Of a stretch of DNA of 64,000 bases, positions 44,573-53,981 are shown one piece after another. A program made the position numbers and the translations under genes. Numbering within the stretch: position 1 is the first letter of the stretch; every line of letters begins with the position of its first letter. The DNA lies in the NCBI RefSeq assembly GCF_000515255.1, contig NZ_KI911559.1, forward strand, positions 3,102,258 to 3,166,257, written 5' to 3'. Under the pieces are notes generated by a model, which was given only the letters and a program-made list of their open reading frames with translations, was not told the DNA's origin and did not search any database. Source of the stretch: Rhodovibrio salinarum DSM 9154 (GTDB lineage: Bacteria > Pseudomonadota > Alphaproteobacteria > Kiloniellales > Rhodovibrionaceae).

Positions 44573-45739
44573 CTACTCCGACGGCTGGGTGATGGCTGAC
44601 CTGTCCGAGGCGGCCCCGCCCGTCCGGCGGCGCTTGATCGCATGCCCGATCCGATACAGGCCTTCCATCAGGCCGCCCGGCAAGAAAATGACGATCGCCA
44701 TGAACAGCAGGCCAAGCGTGAGGTGCCATCCCTCCCCGACGAACAGGCCGGCCACGCCGACCAGCAGGTCGGTCACCGGCTCCGGCAGGAAGTCGAACAC
44801 TTCGGTCAGTTGAGCAGAGTGGATCGCCGAGAAGATATTCTCGGCATACTTGATGATCGCGGCGCCCAGCAGCGGACCGATCAACGTGCCGGCCCCGCCC
44901 AGGATGGTCATCAGCACAACCTCGCCCGAAGCGGTCCATTGCATCCGCTCCGCGCCGGCCAAGGGATCGGTGATCGCCATCAGCGACCCGGCGAGGCCGG
45001 CGTACATGCCGGAGATCACGAAGATCGTCAGCAGATAGGGACGGGTGTTGTAGCCGGTGAAACGCATCCGTGTCTGGTTCGACTTGATCGCCAATAGCTT
45101 CAGCCCGAACGGCGAGCGGAAAATGCGCAGCGACACCCAGAACGCCAGGATCAGCATGACCGCACAGAAGTAGAACGCGGTGTAGCCGGTCAGCTCCAGA
45201 CCGAACAGCGAGGGGCTTGGAATGCCGGCACCGCTTCCGGCGAACAGCGCATCGATCGCCCGAGGGTCATTGGTCGACAGCGTCAGCCCGGTCTCGCCGT
45301 TGGTCAGCGGGGTCAGCACCGAATACGCCAGGTTGTACGACATCTGCGCGAAGGCGAGCGTCAGGATGGCGAAGTAGATGCCTGCCCGGCGTAGCGCCAC
45401 GAAGCCGATCAAGAGCGCGAACACGGCCGCGATCAGCACGCCGAAGATCACGGCCAGGACCGCGTTCATGGTCAGCAGCTTGAAGATCCACACCGCAGCG
45501 TACGAGCCAACGCCGAGGAACGCCGCGTGACCGAACGACAGGTAGCCGGTCAAGCCGAACAGCAGGTTATAGCCGATCGCGAAGATGCCGAAGATGGCAA
45601 AGCGCTGCAGCAGGTCGGGATAGCTGGCCCCAATCGGGCTCAGCCAGATCGGCGCGGTGAGCACCACCAGCGCGAAGATACCCATGAGCATCAGGTCGCG
45701 CTTGGGGGTCGAAGGGTTGAAATGCGTGATGCTGGCCAT
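44573..45739 (-). CDS. livM: Branched-chain amino-acid type ABC transporter permease LivM
   Basis: The 388-residue membrane protein has eight or so helices and the LivM motifs [19 protein letters not shown] and [15 protein letters not shown]. It pairs with LivH in the pore. C-terminal tail is charged and ends TQPSE. ATG 45739 lies six bases after the livH stop. Part of the minus-strand operon SBP-livH-livM-livG-livF. Confidence 0.93.
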   Translation of the reverse strand: MASITHFNPSTPKRDLMLMGIFALVVLTAPIWLSPIGASYPDLLQRFAIFGIFAIGYNLLFGLTGYLSFGHAAFLGVGSYAAVWIFKLLTMNAVLAVIFGVLIAAVFALLIGFVALRRAGIYFAILTLAFAQMSYNLAYSVLTPLTNGETGLTLSTNDPRAIDALFAGSGAGIPSPSLFGLELTGYTAFYFCAVMLILAFWVSLRIFRSPFGLKLLAIKSNQTRMRFTGYNTRPYLLTIFVISGMYAGLAGSLMAITDPLAGAERMQWTASGEVVLMTILGGAGTLIGPLLGAAIIKYAENIFSAIHSAQLTEVFDFLPEPVTDLLVGVAGLFVGEGWHLTLGLLFMAIVIFLPGGLMEGLYRIGHAIKRRRTGGAASDRSAITQPSE

Positions 45740-45745
45740 GGTCGA

Positions 45746-46762
45746 TTAGCTCTCCATCACGCCTTTGCGACCCATCAGGCCCCGCGGGCGGGTCAATAGG
45801 ATCACGACGGCGATCAGATAGATGATGATCTGGTCGATGCCCGGTGCGAGGTCCTTAATCCAGCTCATCGAGGCGAAGGACTGCAGCACCCCCAGTAGGA
45901 AACCAGCAGAAACCGCCCCACCGAGCGAGCCCATGCCGCCTACGACGACCACCACGAACGACAGCACCAGGAAGTTCATGCCGATGTGATAGTCCGGCGG
46001 CAGGATCGGCGTGTACAGGCATCCCGCCACTCCGGCGACGATCGCGGCGATGCCGAACACCACGGTAAAGCGACGCTGGATATTGATCCCGAGCAGTCCG
46101 ACCATCTCCCGGTCGGTCATACCGGCGCGCACGACCATGCCGTAGGTGGTCAGCTTCAAGAACGCGAACACCGCACAGACGATCACGAACGCGCAGAACA
46201 GGTAGACCAAACGCCACCAGGGATAGACGAGGTTCTCGCTGAGTCCGAGCGCGCTGCCGATCGGCGCCGCGCCGGACAGGGTCTCTGGCGCGGACATCGG
46301 AATGGCGTTGGCGCCGAAGATCACCTTGATGATCTCGCCCAGCACGATTGCCAGGCCAAAGGTAACGAGAATCTGCTCGGCGTGGGGGCGCTTATAAAAG
46401 TATTGGATCAGCCCGCGCTCCATGGCGAGCCCGATCAGCAGCATGACCGGAATCGCCACCACGGCGGATATCGGCACCGACCATGCGATGATCGTCGAGC
46501 CCAGATCGCCGAACCAGATTTCCAGATAAGGTTTGGTGGTATAGGCCTCGAAGGCGGTGATGCTCTCGTCGCGCACCTTCTCGGAAATGGTCAGCAGCTG
46601 GTTTACGCCAACGGCCACGAAGGCCCCCAGCATGAACAGCGCCCCGTGCGCGAAGTTGACCACGCCCAGCGTGCCGAACACGAGCGTCAGCCCAAGCGCG
46701 ATCAGCGCATAGGCCCCACCCTTGTCCAAGCCGTTAAGCAGCTGGAGCAACAGGGTATCCAT
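45746..46762 (-). CDS. livH: Branched-chain amino-acid type ABC transporter permease LivH
   Basis: The 338-residue membrane protein has the LivH motifs LLNGLDKGGAYALIALGL near the start, GVVNFAHGALFMLGAFVAV, FGLAIVLGEIIKVIFG and VVVVGGMGSLGGAVSAGF near the C-terminus. A longer loop (about residues 55-85) follows the second helix. ATG start at 46762. A hairpin lies between it and the binding-protein gene upstream (46843-46876). Confidence 0.93.
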   Translation of the reverse strand: MDTLLLQLLNGLDKGGAYALIALGLTLVFGTLGVVNFAHGALFMLGAFVAVGVNQLLTISEKVRDESITAFEAYTTKPYLEIWFGDLGSTIIAWSVPISAVVAIPVMLLIGLAMERGLIQYFYKRPHAEQILVTFGLAIVLGEIIKVIFGANAIPMSAPETLSGAAPIGSALGLSENLVYPWWRLVYLFCAFVIVCAVFAFLKLTTYGMVVRAGMTDREMVGLLGINIQRRFTVVFGIAAIVAGVAGCLYTPILPPDYHIGMNFLVLSFVVVVVGGMGSLGGAVSAGFLLGVLQSFASMSWIKDLAPGIDQIIIYLIAVVILLTRPRGLMGRKGVMES

Positions 46763-46842
46763 CGATACATGTCCCCCTACCCCGTCTCAGAGACGCAGAC
46801 CTGCACTGCTAAGACGGGTAAACCGGAATGGCGGAAGGCGAT

Positions 46843-46876
46843 GGGACCGGCGCACGCCATGGCACACGCCGGTCCC
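46843..46876 (-). terminator. Intercistronic hairpin between the binding protein and livH
   Basis: GGGACCGGCG (46843-46852) and CGCCGGTCCC (46867-46876) form perfect 10-bp arms; inside lies GCCATGGC, giving a second small stem. There is no U-run on the minus strand. Such a structure can stabilise the abundant binding-protein mRNA while reducing readthrough into the permease genes. Confidence 0.6.
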
Positions 46877-46902
46877 GACCATCAGGCAGACTGCCTTGTC
46901 GC

Positions 46903-48273
46903 TCAGACCTCGTAGGGGCCGAGGTCGCCTGGATAGAGATCGGCTGGATACATGATCTCCTCCGTTGGGACCTCCTTAACGACCTCAAGCAGGTCGAACT
47001 GGCTCTGCGGGTCGTCATTCCCCTTCACGACCAGCACCGGCTTGAACGCCTGGTGGTCGGCGGCGCGATACAGCGTGTCGCCGTTGCCCATACCGGTGAA
47101 TTCGAAGCCTTCGAGGAACTTGATGACTTCCGGCGGGTAGAAGGTCCCGGCGGACTCGACCGCGTTGGCGTACAGCAGGGTCTGGACGTAACAGGTGTGC
47201 GCGGCCTGGGACGGCGGGAAGCCATACTCCTCGCCGAACGACTTGACGAAGGCCTTGGACGCGTCGTCCTGCAACGACCAGTGCCAGTTGGTCGAGCCGT
47301 AGATGCCGGAAACGGCCTTGCCGGCCCCCTGCGCCATGACGCGGGAGTACAGCGGCACGACGATCTCGAACTGCTTGCCGTTCGCGGTCGCGTCCTTCAG
47401 GCCGAACTGCACAGCCTGAGTCAGGCTGTCGACCATGTCCTTGCCGTAGTGGATCAGGAACAGGACGTCCGCGCCGGAATCGCGTACCGGGGTCAGGTAC
47501 TGCGAGAAGTCACCGGCCCCGAGTGGGGTGCGGACGGAGTTCACCGTCTCCCAGCCCATATCTTCGGTGACCTTCTTCATCGACTCTTCGACGGACCAGC
47601 CCCAGTTGTAGTCGGCCACCAGCATGTAGGACTTGCGGTCGGTGCCCATTTCTTCCTTGAGCACCGGACCCAGCGAGGCCGCAGACATGTGCGCGTTGAA
47701 GAAGTGCCGGAAACCGTAGCGACGGCGGTCTTTGCCGGTGGTGTCGTTGGCGTGCGTCAGGCCGGTCATGAAGATGACGCCCATCTCCTGGCACAGCGCC
47801 TGCACCGACACGGCCACGCCGGAGGACGAGCCGCCGGTCACCATGACCACGCCGTCGCGCTCGATCATGCGCTTGGCCGACGCGCGCGCGGCATCCGACT
47901 TGGTTTGGGTGTCGCCGGTGACATACTCGACCTTCTTGCCGAGAATACCGTTCCCCTTGAGGTTGCACGGCTGCATCGTATTGAGCATGCCGCCGTCGCC
48001 CTCGCCGTTCAGGTGCTTCACGGCGAGCTGATAGGCACGCAGCTCATCCTTGCCCTCATCGGCATAGGGGCCGGTCTGCGGCACGTTAAAACCGAGGGTA
48101 ACGGTCGAAGAATCGCCCGGATTGTTGCGGAATTCCTGCGCCCAAGCGTTGCGCATAAAGCCGCTCGGCGCCTTGCCGCTAAAACTGAGCGCGCCCAAAC
48201 CCGCAGTCGTCGCAGCGCCCGTCTGCAGGAAGCGCCGGCGGGACCAGCCAGCCGGATTACCAGTGTCTGTCAT
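46903..48273 (-). CDS. Tat-exported substrate-binding protein of the Liv/HAAT importer
   Basis: The 456-residue protein has a twin-arginine signal (SRRRFLQTGAATTAGLGALS, cleavage near NAWA) so it is folded before export to the periplasm. The mature part resembles Peripla_BP_5/LivK-type proteins with VTLGFNVPQTGPYA, VTGDTQTKSDAAR and ADYNWGWSVEESM. Two Cys in PCNLKGNGI and in ALCQEMG may pair. The ligand could be a branched-chain amino acid, amide or urea-like compound; adjacent genes do not decide it. ATG start at 48273. Confidence 0.9.
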   Translation of the reverse strand: MTDTGNPAGWSRRRFLQTGAATTAGLGALSFSGKAPSGFMRNAWAQEFRNNPGDSSTVTLGFNVPQTGPYADEGKDELRAYQLAVKHLNGEGDGGMLNTMQPCNLKGNGILGKKVEYVTGDTQTKSDAARASAKRMIERDGVVMVTGGSSSGVAVSVQALCQEMGVIFMTGLTHANDTTGKDRRRYGFRHFFNAHMSAASLGPVLKEEMGTDRKSYMLVADYNWGWSVEESMKKVTEDMGWETVNSVRTPLGAGDFSQYLTPVRDSGADVLFLIHYGKDMVDSLTQAVQFGLKDATANGKQFEIVVPLYSRVMAQGAGKAVSGIYGSTNWHWSLQDDASKAFVKSFGEEYGFPPSQAAHTCYVQTLLYANAVESAGTFYPPEVIKFLEGFEFTGMGNGDTLYRAADHQAFKPVLVVKGNDDPQSQFDLLEVVKEVPTEEIMYPADLYPGDLGPYEV

Positions 48274-48669
48274 TCTGCCTCTCCTGAACGTTTACCATCC
48301 CCCCGGAGCATTTTGTTTGTGCCCCGGTTGCCTACCCAGCATCCGCCCACAAGCCCGCCAGCGAGCCAAAAGGGTGAGCGGACGCATGCGTAAGTTTCGA
48401 CAGGTAGGTTTATCTTTTTTGCCCTGCCGAACGTGGGGCGAGACTACCGTCACTCGCCAACACCGTCCAATACTATTCTGAATCCGTCATACAACCGGAG
48501 CGTCTATACCCAATCATGACGGCTGACAGCCACGTCTACGCGCAGCTTTGCCAGCCCGGACGATTGGCGTAGGAAACCGGCCGCGCACGCCCGCCGTTAG
48601 CCCGGTTCCCGACGCAGAAACCGGCGGATACACACGTCAGACGCGTGACCACCGGCTACAGACGAGCGG
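48274..48669. other. 396-base non-coding gap between the importer and the EctA-like gene
   Basis: The 48274-48470 part should contain the promoter of the binding-protein gene; the 48571-48610 part holds an imperfect inverted repeat GGAAACCGG/CCGGTTCCC that could end the EctA-like transcript, although it starts about 60 bases past that gene. No gene was seen. No clear promoter could be picked by eye. Confidence 0.4.
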
Positions 48670-49350
48670 TCAGCCAGCACGCTCCACGACCACCTTGCTG
48701 GCACCATGGTCGATCCGGACCCGTTCGGCGGCACGCTTGGCGTCCTCGAAATCGTCGAACGCCGGGTTTGCGGGCTCGAACGCCGGCAATTCGGAGCCAT
48801 CCCAGAAGCTGTACAAGCGATACTTGCCGTCCTCGGGGCGGATCCGGATTTCGCACTTCTCGTAAGGGATCGGGCCAACCACGAACAGCCGCTCGATCTT
48901 GTGCTCCGCGTCGGGGAAAAGCTCGTCGGCGAAGGCCTCGGTCTCCTTGATCGGGCAATCGAGGCGCTTGGCCAAACTCCTGAACAGCTGCTCCGCGGGC
49001 GTGTTGCCCGGCACGATGGTCGCTTCGACCCAGCGCACGCCGGCCGCTTCATCGCGCTGGAGCAGATGATCCAGCATCGCGCTTGCGACTTTCGTGTTCT
49101 TGTACGGATCGCGCACATTGACCTGCCAGACGAAAAGCCGTCGGGGGTCCTGCGGCAGGCGGTAGGCGGTCAGCATGCCGATGGTATGCTCGCCGCGCTC
49201 GGCCACCACGCTGGTCGCGGCAAAGTTGCGTGCCACCATGAAATAGGCGTAGCCGGAATCCCGATCGAGGTTTTCGGACTCGTCAACCATGCGCCAGATT
49301 TCGGCGCCGTCCTCGATCGACAGGGTACGATAGGTGATATCGTCGGTCAC
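48670..49350 (-). CDS. EctA-like diaminobutyrate acetyltransferase homologue with C-terminal extension
   Basis: The first 165 residues follow the EctA (L-2,4-diaminobutyrate acetyltransferase) pattern: a GNAT fold with LDRDSGYAYFMVARNFAATS, RRLFVWQVNVRDPYKN and VEATIVPGNTPAEQLFRSLA. EctA makes N-gamma-acetyl-diaminobutyrate, the ectoine precursor. No ectB or ectC is adjacent, and about 60 extra residues (YRLYSFWDGSELPAF to the end) are not part of EctA, which is normally 160-190 residues. Function may therefore differ. GTG start at 49350. I saw no membrane segment. Confidence 0.78.
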   Translation of the reverse strand: MTDDITYRTLSIEDGAEIWRMVDESENLDRDSGYAYFMVARNFAATSVVAERGEHTIGMLTAYRLPQDPRRLFVWQVNVRDPYKNTKVASAMLDHLLQRDEAAGVRWVEATIVPGNTPAEQLFRSLAKRLDCPIKETEAFADELFPDAEHKIERLFVVGPIPYEKCEIRIRPEDGKYRLYSFWDGSELPAFEPANPAFDDFEDAKRAAERVRIDHGASKVVVERAG

Positions 49351-49458
49351 GGTCGGGCGTCATCCTTGCTGGTGAGATTGACCGCAGCCTATCACGCCCG
49401 CTCGGCCGCAGCGAACCCGTTTGCCGCTGACCCATCGCAACCGGGAGCGTTCCACGCC

Positions 49459-49908
49459 ATGACCGCCCTCGCCGCCTACGCCAGCATGGTCGCGAGCGCC
49501 TTCCTGGCAGCCACCATCCTACCCTTCCAGTCGGAAGTGGTCCTGGTCGGCCTGCAACTGGACGGCTGGCCATGGGGGTGGCTTGTTCTGGCGGCGACGG
49601 TTGGCAACGTGCTGGGCGCGGTCGTCAACTGGGCGTTGGGGTTGGGTATCGAGCGGTTCAAGGATCGGCGCTGGTTCCCGATCGACAGCAAGACCTACGC
49701 CCGAGCCGAAGCCTGGTACCAACGCTGGGGACTCTGGTCGCTTCTCCTCGCCTGGACGCCGTGGCTGGGCGATCCGTTAACCGTCGTCGCAGGGGCATTG
49801 CGGGCGCCGATCGTCCCTTTCCTGGTCTTGGTCACGGCGGGCAAGCTGGCGCGCTACCTCGTTCTGGCAATCGGCGTAGCATTTTTCGGCTGGGGCGAAG
49901 CTGGCTGA
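49459..49908 (+). CDS. YqaA family membrane protein
   Basis: The 149-residue protein resembles YqaA (a small VTT/DedA-type protein): ILPFQSEVVLVGLQL, NVLGAVVNWALGLGIERF, then WYQRWGLWSLLLAWTPWLGDPLTVVAG with Asp in a membrane loop, and a last helix ending FFGWGEAG. About four helices are visible. Function unknown, possibly transport or lipid scrambling as in related families. ATG 49459 follows GGGAGC. Confidence 0.85.
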   Translation: MTALAAYASMVASAFLAATILPFQSEVVLVGLQLDGWPWGWLVLAATVGNVLGAVVNWALGLGIERFKDRRWFPIDSKTYARAEAWYQRWGLWSLLLAWTPWLGDPLTVVAGALRAPIVPFLVLVTAGKLARYLVLAIGVAFFGWGEAG

Positions 49909-49938
49909 CACGCGCAGCGACACCGTTCGCCTGCAGCT

Positions 49939-50424
49939 CTAAGCCGCCGGCTGCCTCACACGTCGTTCGGGAGTCTCCAACCGTCCCGCACTGACCAGCC
50001 GATGCGCCGCCGACAGAAAATTAGGCAAGGGTGCCTGCTTCGGCACACAGACGTCGGCGCCCAGACACATCGCCGCCTTGGCATACAGCGCGCCCCCCTC
50101 GGGACCGTCGCCGCTCAGCACGAGCGCGGGCACGTCGGGGTGCATCTTCCGCAACCAACGCAGCAGGTCCAGCCCATCGTTGCCGGGCATCACGATATCG
50201 GTGACCAGAAGGTTGAACGACGCATCGCACAATTGAACCAGAGCCCGCCGCCCATCATGGACGGCCACCACGTAAAAGCCCGCACGACGCAGGATTCCGG
50301 CAAGCTGCGTGCAGAGGCGGGGATCGCTCTCGGCCAGCAGCACCCGCCCTTTGGAGCCTGGCCCGCGGCTGACCGGCACATGCACGTTTGCGACCCGCTG
50401 GTCATTTGGCGGTGTGGTCGTCAT
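49939..50424 (-). CDS. Single-domain response regulator
   Basis: The 161-residue protein is mainly a receiver domain, with acidic pocket residues ESD at about 32-34, phospho-acceptor D76 in LLVTDIVMPGNDG, and K129 in VPKQAP. There is no output domain; the N-terminal 25 residues are polar. It should take phosphate from a kinase, plausibly the hybrid kinase at 50948. It shares ATGA with the gene before it, so it is translated after the 85-residue protein. Confidence 0.88.
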   Translation of the reverse strand: MTTTPPNDQRVANVHVPVSRGPGSKGRVLLAESDPRLCTQLAGILRRAGFYVVAVHDGRRALVQLCDASFNLLVTDIVMPGNDGLDLLRWLRKMHPDVPALVLSGDGPEGGALYAKAAMCLGADVCVPKQAPLPNFLSAAHRLVSAGRLETPERRVRQPAA

Positions 50425-50678
50425 CGTCCGCTGCTCACTCCGGCACTCAAGGACATGCCAAAGTGCCCGGTTTCGGCCAGAAGTGTCTGCGCACTCCCCG
50501 GCAGATCTGCATCGATGAGCATTTGAACGGCGGCCTGCATCTCTTGCATGCTGCGGGCAAGCGCCTGCGAGTCCGCGCGCATCTGCATAATCAGTTCGTT
50601 TAACGTCGGCCCGGCGTTGACTTTAACCGCCGGGGCAACGGCAGTGCGGGCGGTTGGGAAGTTGATGATCTGTGCCAA
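50421..50678 (-). CDS. Hypothetical 85-residue protein coupled to a response regulator
   Basis: The sequence is amphipathic with a helical middle (PTLNELIMQMRADSQALARSMQEM) that could be a coiled coil, and a C-terminal SLSAGVSSGR tail. It begins with TTG at 50678, preceded by AGGA, and its stop overlaps the next ATG by four bases. No family recognised. The coupling suggests a partner or regulator of the receiver protein. Confidence 0.7.
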   Translation of the reverse strand: MAQIINFPTARTAVAPAVKVNAGPTLNELIMQMRADSQALARSMQEMQAAVQMLIDADLPGSAQTLLAETGHFGMSLSAGVSSGR

Positions 50679-50947
50679 TATCCTGTTCCTTTATCGGGCG
50701 ATGGCCGGAGACGGACGGCCTTGTCTGACCCCGCTGGTGTCGACCTGGAAAGATATTGGCGAAAGGCAGTTTCCCGCGCATCTGCAAGGAAGGCTGTCGC
50801 GTATGGCAGAGGCACAGGTAATTCTGGCCGAAAGACTCGGATGCTTAACCTTCAGGATAGGTGGGCTGTGCACTATCCTGTCGAAAAGTCCGGGTAAGTT
50901 CGCCTCCGGCGTTCGGTGGCGGCAACGAGTTTAACGGAGCACACCGC

Positions 50948-53119
50948 ATGCCGGCGCCACGACGTGCCATTCAGTCGGAACCAGACCGACTTCATGCGCT
51001 CTACCAATACGAGGTCCTCGACAGCCCACCGGAGCCGAGCTTCGACCGGCTGACGGCGCTGGCAGCACGTCTGTTTAACGTGTCGATCGCACTTGTCAGC
51101 CTGATCGACCGGGACCGGCAGTGGTTCAAGTCCATGCACGGCCTGCGCACGCGCGAAACCTCGACCCGCCTATCCTTCTGCAAGCATACGCTCGCCGGCG
51201 ACACGGTGCTGGTCGTGCCGGATGCAACGGACGATGCCCGGTTCGCCGACAACGCGCTGGTCACAGGGGCGCCCTATATCCGTTTCTACGCAGGGGCGCC
51301 CCTGATCACGCCGGACGGCTACAACCTGGGGAGCTTGTGCATCATCGATGACAAGCCACGCGCGGGTCTAAGCGAGGCTGACCAACGCACGCTGCAGGAT
51401 TTGGCCGACATCGCCGTCGACGAACTGGAACTGCGTCGCCACCACCGGGAAAAGGAGACCGGGCTGCGCCAGCAGGCCGAGCGGGTAACGCATGCGGTCG
51501 AGTTGGCACAGGACGCGATTAGCCTGCTCAACGCCGACAACCGTTTCGTCTACATCAACCGCGCAACGGCCACGCTGTACGGCTATCCGGTCGACGAGCT
51601 TTTGGGCCAGCCGCTCGATCTGATCTACGACAGCGACGGGCGCCAACGCCTGTACCAGGAGGTCCTGCCAGTCCTGCGCAACAACGGCGCCTGGCATGGC
51701 ACCTGTAAAGCGCGCCATCGCAACGGATCGGTGATCGAGCAGGAGGTTTCGCTGGCCGCCCTGCCCGATGGCGGCATGGTCCGCGTCGCGCGCGACGTCA
51801 CTGCCCGCAACGCCGCCCAGCGGACCCGACGACGGCTGCGCGCCGAACTGCATCAGGCGCAGAAGCTGGAATCGGTCGGCCGGCTGGCCGGAGGGATCGC
51901 ACACGATTTCAACAACGTGCTTGCCGCGATCGCCGGCTATGCAGGTTTCCTGGTCGACGATCTGCCGCAAGACAGCGCCGAGGCCGGCTACGCTCGGCAG
52001 ATTGCCTCCGCCGCCGAACGCGGTAAGACCCTCGTGCAGCAAATCCTGTCGTTCAGCCGGCGGGACTCCCTGAGCATGACGGCGATCGATATCTCCGAGG
52101 TGGTCAGCGAAACCGCCGGCCTGCTATCCGCGGCGCTCCCACGCGAACTGCACCTGAATTGCGAACTGCCGGAGGCCCTTTTACGGGTGCGCGGCAACGA
52201 AAGCGCGCTTGGCCGGGCCGTGATGAATCTGGCGACCAACGCCCGCGACGCCGTAGCGGATTTGGACGCGCCCAGCATCACGATCGTCGTGCGTCACCGC
52301 AGCACCCCGATCGAGGATCCTGGCACCGACCGCACGGAAGCGACAGAGATGGAAGGCGTCGGCCCGGTCCGCCTGCTCGACCTCGCAGACGGCCGCCACG
52401 AACTGCGGATCGGTCAGATCAACCATCCAGGCGGGACCATCGAAGTATCGGTCATCGACGGCGGCGCGGGCATTCCTCTCGATAAGCTGGAACGCGTGCT
52501 GGAGCCCTTCTACACGACCAAGACCGTCGGCAAAGGTACGGGGTTGGGTCTTTCGGCCGTCTCCGGCATCGCGCTCAGCCACGATGGAGGGCTGACCATT
52601 CGAACCGGTGAAGGACGCGGCACGGAAGTCACGATGCACTTTGCCGAGCTAGCGCCGACAATGGGGCAAAGCACCGACACCAGGGCCAGCTTGGCCGCGC
52701 ACGCGCCAGTCGCGACGACAGCCGACCGCGTAGCCGCAGTAAACGATCCGACATCAGATACCCGCAGGCTGGTACTGATCGTGGACGACGAGCAAACAGT
52801 GGCCCAGATGACCGCGGATACGGTGATCCGCCTGGGCCGCCCGGCTCTCACCACGACTTCGGCCAACCGGGCACTTGAAATCGTGCACGACCGGCACGGA
52901 GAGATCGCGCATCTGATCACCGACCTGAACATGCCGGAAATGATGGGCAGCGATCTTGCCCAAGCGGTCAAAGGGATCGACCCGGCGATCGCCATCACCC
53001 TGATCTCCGGCCGGACCCCCCTGGCCGAGGGAGACCCCGCATCGGCGATCGACCACGTGCTGCAAAAGCCGATCGCGCGAGATCAACTGGAGCGCGTGCT
53101 TTCGGGGCTCGCCAACTAA
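50948..53119 (+). CDS. Hybrid sensor histidine kinase (GAF-PAS-HisKA-HATPase-REC)
   Basis: The 723-residue cytosolic kinase has a GAF domain (about 25-165; FDRLTALAARLFNVSIALVSLIDRD), a PAS domain (about 180-295), HisKA with H319 in GGIAHDFNNVL, HATPase (about 410-565; DGGAGI-like and GTGLGLSAV) and a receiver domain (about 605-722) with D659 in LITDLNMPEM. The kinase core type resembles those of hybrid kinases that act within REC networks. ATG 50948 has GGAG eight bases upstream. Divergent from the small protein and single REC; the LuxR-type regulator lies downstream. Confidence 0.93.
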   Translation: MPAPRRAIQSEPDRLHALYQYEVLDSPPEPSFDRLTALAARLFNVSIALVSLIDRDRQWFKSMHGLRTRETSTRLSFCKHTLAGDTVLVVPDATDDARFADNALVTGAPYIRFYAGAPLITPDGYNLGSLCIIDDKPRAGLSEADQRTLQDLADIAVDELELRRHHREKETGLRQQAERVTHAVELAQDAISLLNADNRFVYINRATATLYGYPVDELLGQPLDLIYDSDGRQRLYQEVLPVLRNNGAWHGTCKARHRNGSVIEQEVSLAALPDGGMVRVARDVTARNAAQRTRRRLRAELHQAQKLESVGRLAGGIAHDFNNVLAAIAGYAGFLVDDLPQDSAEAGYARQIASAAERGKTLVQQILSFSRRDSLSMTAIDISEVVSETAGLLSAALPRELHLNCELPEALLRVRGNESALGRAVMNLATNARDAVADLDAPSITIVVRHRSTPIEDPGTDRTEATEMEGVGPVRLLDLADGRHELRIGQINHPGGTIEVSVIDGGAGIPLDKLERVLEPFYTTKTVGKGTGLGLSAVSGIALSHDGGLTIRTGEGRGTEVTMHFAELAPTMGQSTDTRASLAAHAPVATTADRVAAVNDPTSDTRRLVLIVDDEQTVAQMTADTVIRLGRPALTTTSANRALEIVHDRHGEIAHLITDLNMPEMMGSDLAQAVKGIDPAIAITLISGRTPLAEGDPASAIDHVLQKPIARDQLERVLSGLAN

Positions 53120-53193
53120 GCCACGGCACGGAAACCACATCGGCGCCATGGGCCCTGAACGGGCAGTTTGTAGTGAAATGCGGGCGCCGAGCA

Positions 53194-53213
53194 TGTATAC
53201 TTTCGACTATACA
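53194..53213. promoter_or_regulatory. TGTATA-N8-TATACA dyad upstream of the LuxR-type regulator
   Basis: Perfect six-base arms (53194-53199 and 53208-53213) around an eight-base spacer in an AT-rich patch, 31 bases before the ATG. Could be an operator, perhaps with promoter elements overlapping. Confidence 0.4.
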
Positions 53214-53243
53214 GGTCTCTCCCGGACCGCCTAATGCGAGTAG

Positions 53244-53879
53244 ATGATGATCCCCCTGATCGCCGACGATCACGACCTCTTTATCGACCTGCTGGCCACC
53301 CACATAGGGCGCACCTGGGCAGATAGTCCGGTCTACAAAGCAACCGACGTGGACGCGGCGCTGAAACAGCTCGATGCCCACCCGGAGATCGACATCGCGC
53401 TGCTGGACGTGGTCATGCCGGGCATGAACGGGCTGGAGGGTCTGGCGCGGATCAAGCAGGCGCGGCCTGACATGCCGGTTGCCCTGCTGTCGGGTCAGAG
53501 CGACCGCGCGGTGATCGAGCAAGGTCTACAGATGGGCGCCGCGGGCTTCGTGCCCAAGACCATCTCCGGGGATGCGCTGATCCAGGCGATCCGTCTGATG
53601 CGCAGTGGCGAGATTTACGTCCCCTACTCCCTGATGAACCGCCCTGCTGAACACCCCCAGGAGCCGGCCGGGGACGACACCCTGTCGACCCGCGAGACAC
53701 AGGTGCTGGACGGTCTATGGCGCGGTCTGTCCAACAAGGAAATCGCGCGCGAACTCAACCTGCAGGAAGTGACGGTGAAGCTGCACCTCCGCCGCCTGTA
53801 CCGCAAGTTCGAATGCCGCAACCGCACCGAGGCCCTGCGCATCGGTCTTGAACGCGGTCTGCTGAAAAACAACGCTTGA
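53244..53879 (+). CDS. LuxR-family response regulator
   Basis: The 211-residue protein has a receiver domain with D8-D9 and phospho-acceptor D55 in IALLDVVMPGMNG, and a C-terminal GerE/LuxR helix-turn-helix (about 145-208) with LSTRETQVLDGLWRGLSNKEIARELN and VKLHLRRLYRKF. It should be phosphorylated by the upstream hybrid kinase or a relative. ATG 53244 is directly followed by a second ATG. There is no obvious Shine-Dalgarno. Confidence 0.93.
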   Translation: MMIPLIADDHDLFIDLLATHIGRTWADSPVYKATDVDAALKQLDAHPEIDIALLDVVMPGMNGLEGLARIKQARPDMPVALLSGQSDRAVIEQGLQMGAAGFVPKTISGDALIQAIRLMRSGEIYVPYSLMNRPAEHPQEPAGDDTLSTRETQVLDGLWRGLSNKEIARELNLQEVTVKLHLRRLYRKFECRNRTEALRIGLERGLLKNNA

Positions 53880-53981
53880 GCGCCAACCACATCACAAAAG
53901 AGGCGTCTGGAACCTTTCCTTAAAACCCAAGCCGCTCCAACGACCGCCATCCGGCGGGGCCCGACAGACGCGATGGGGTTT

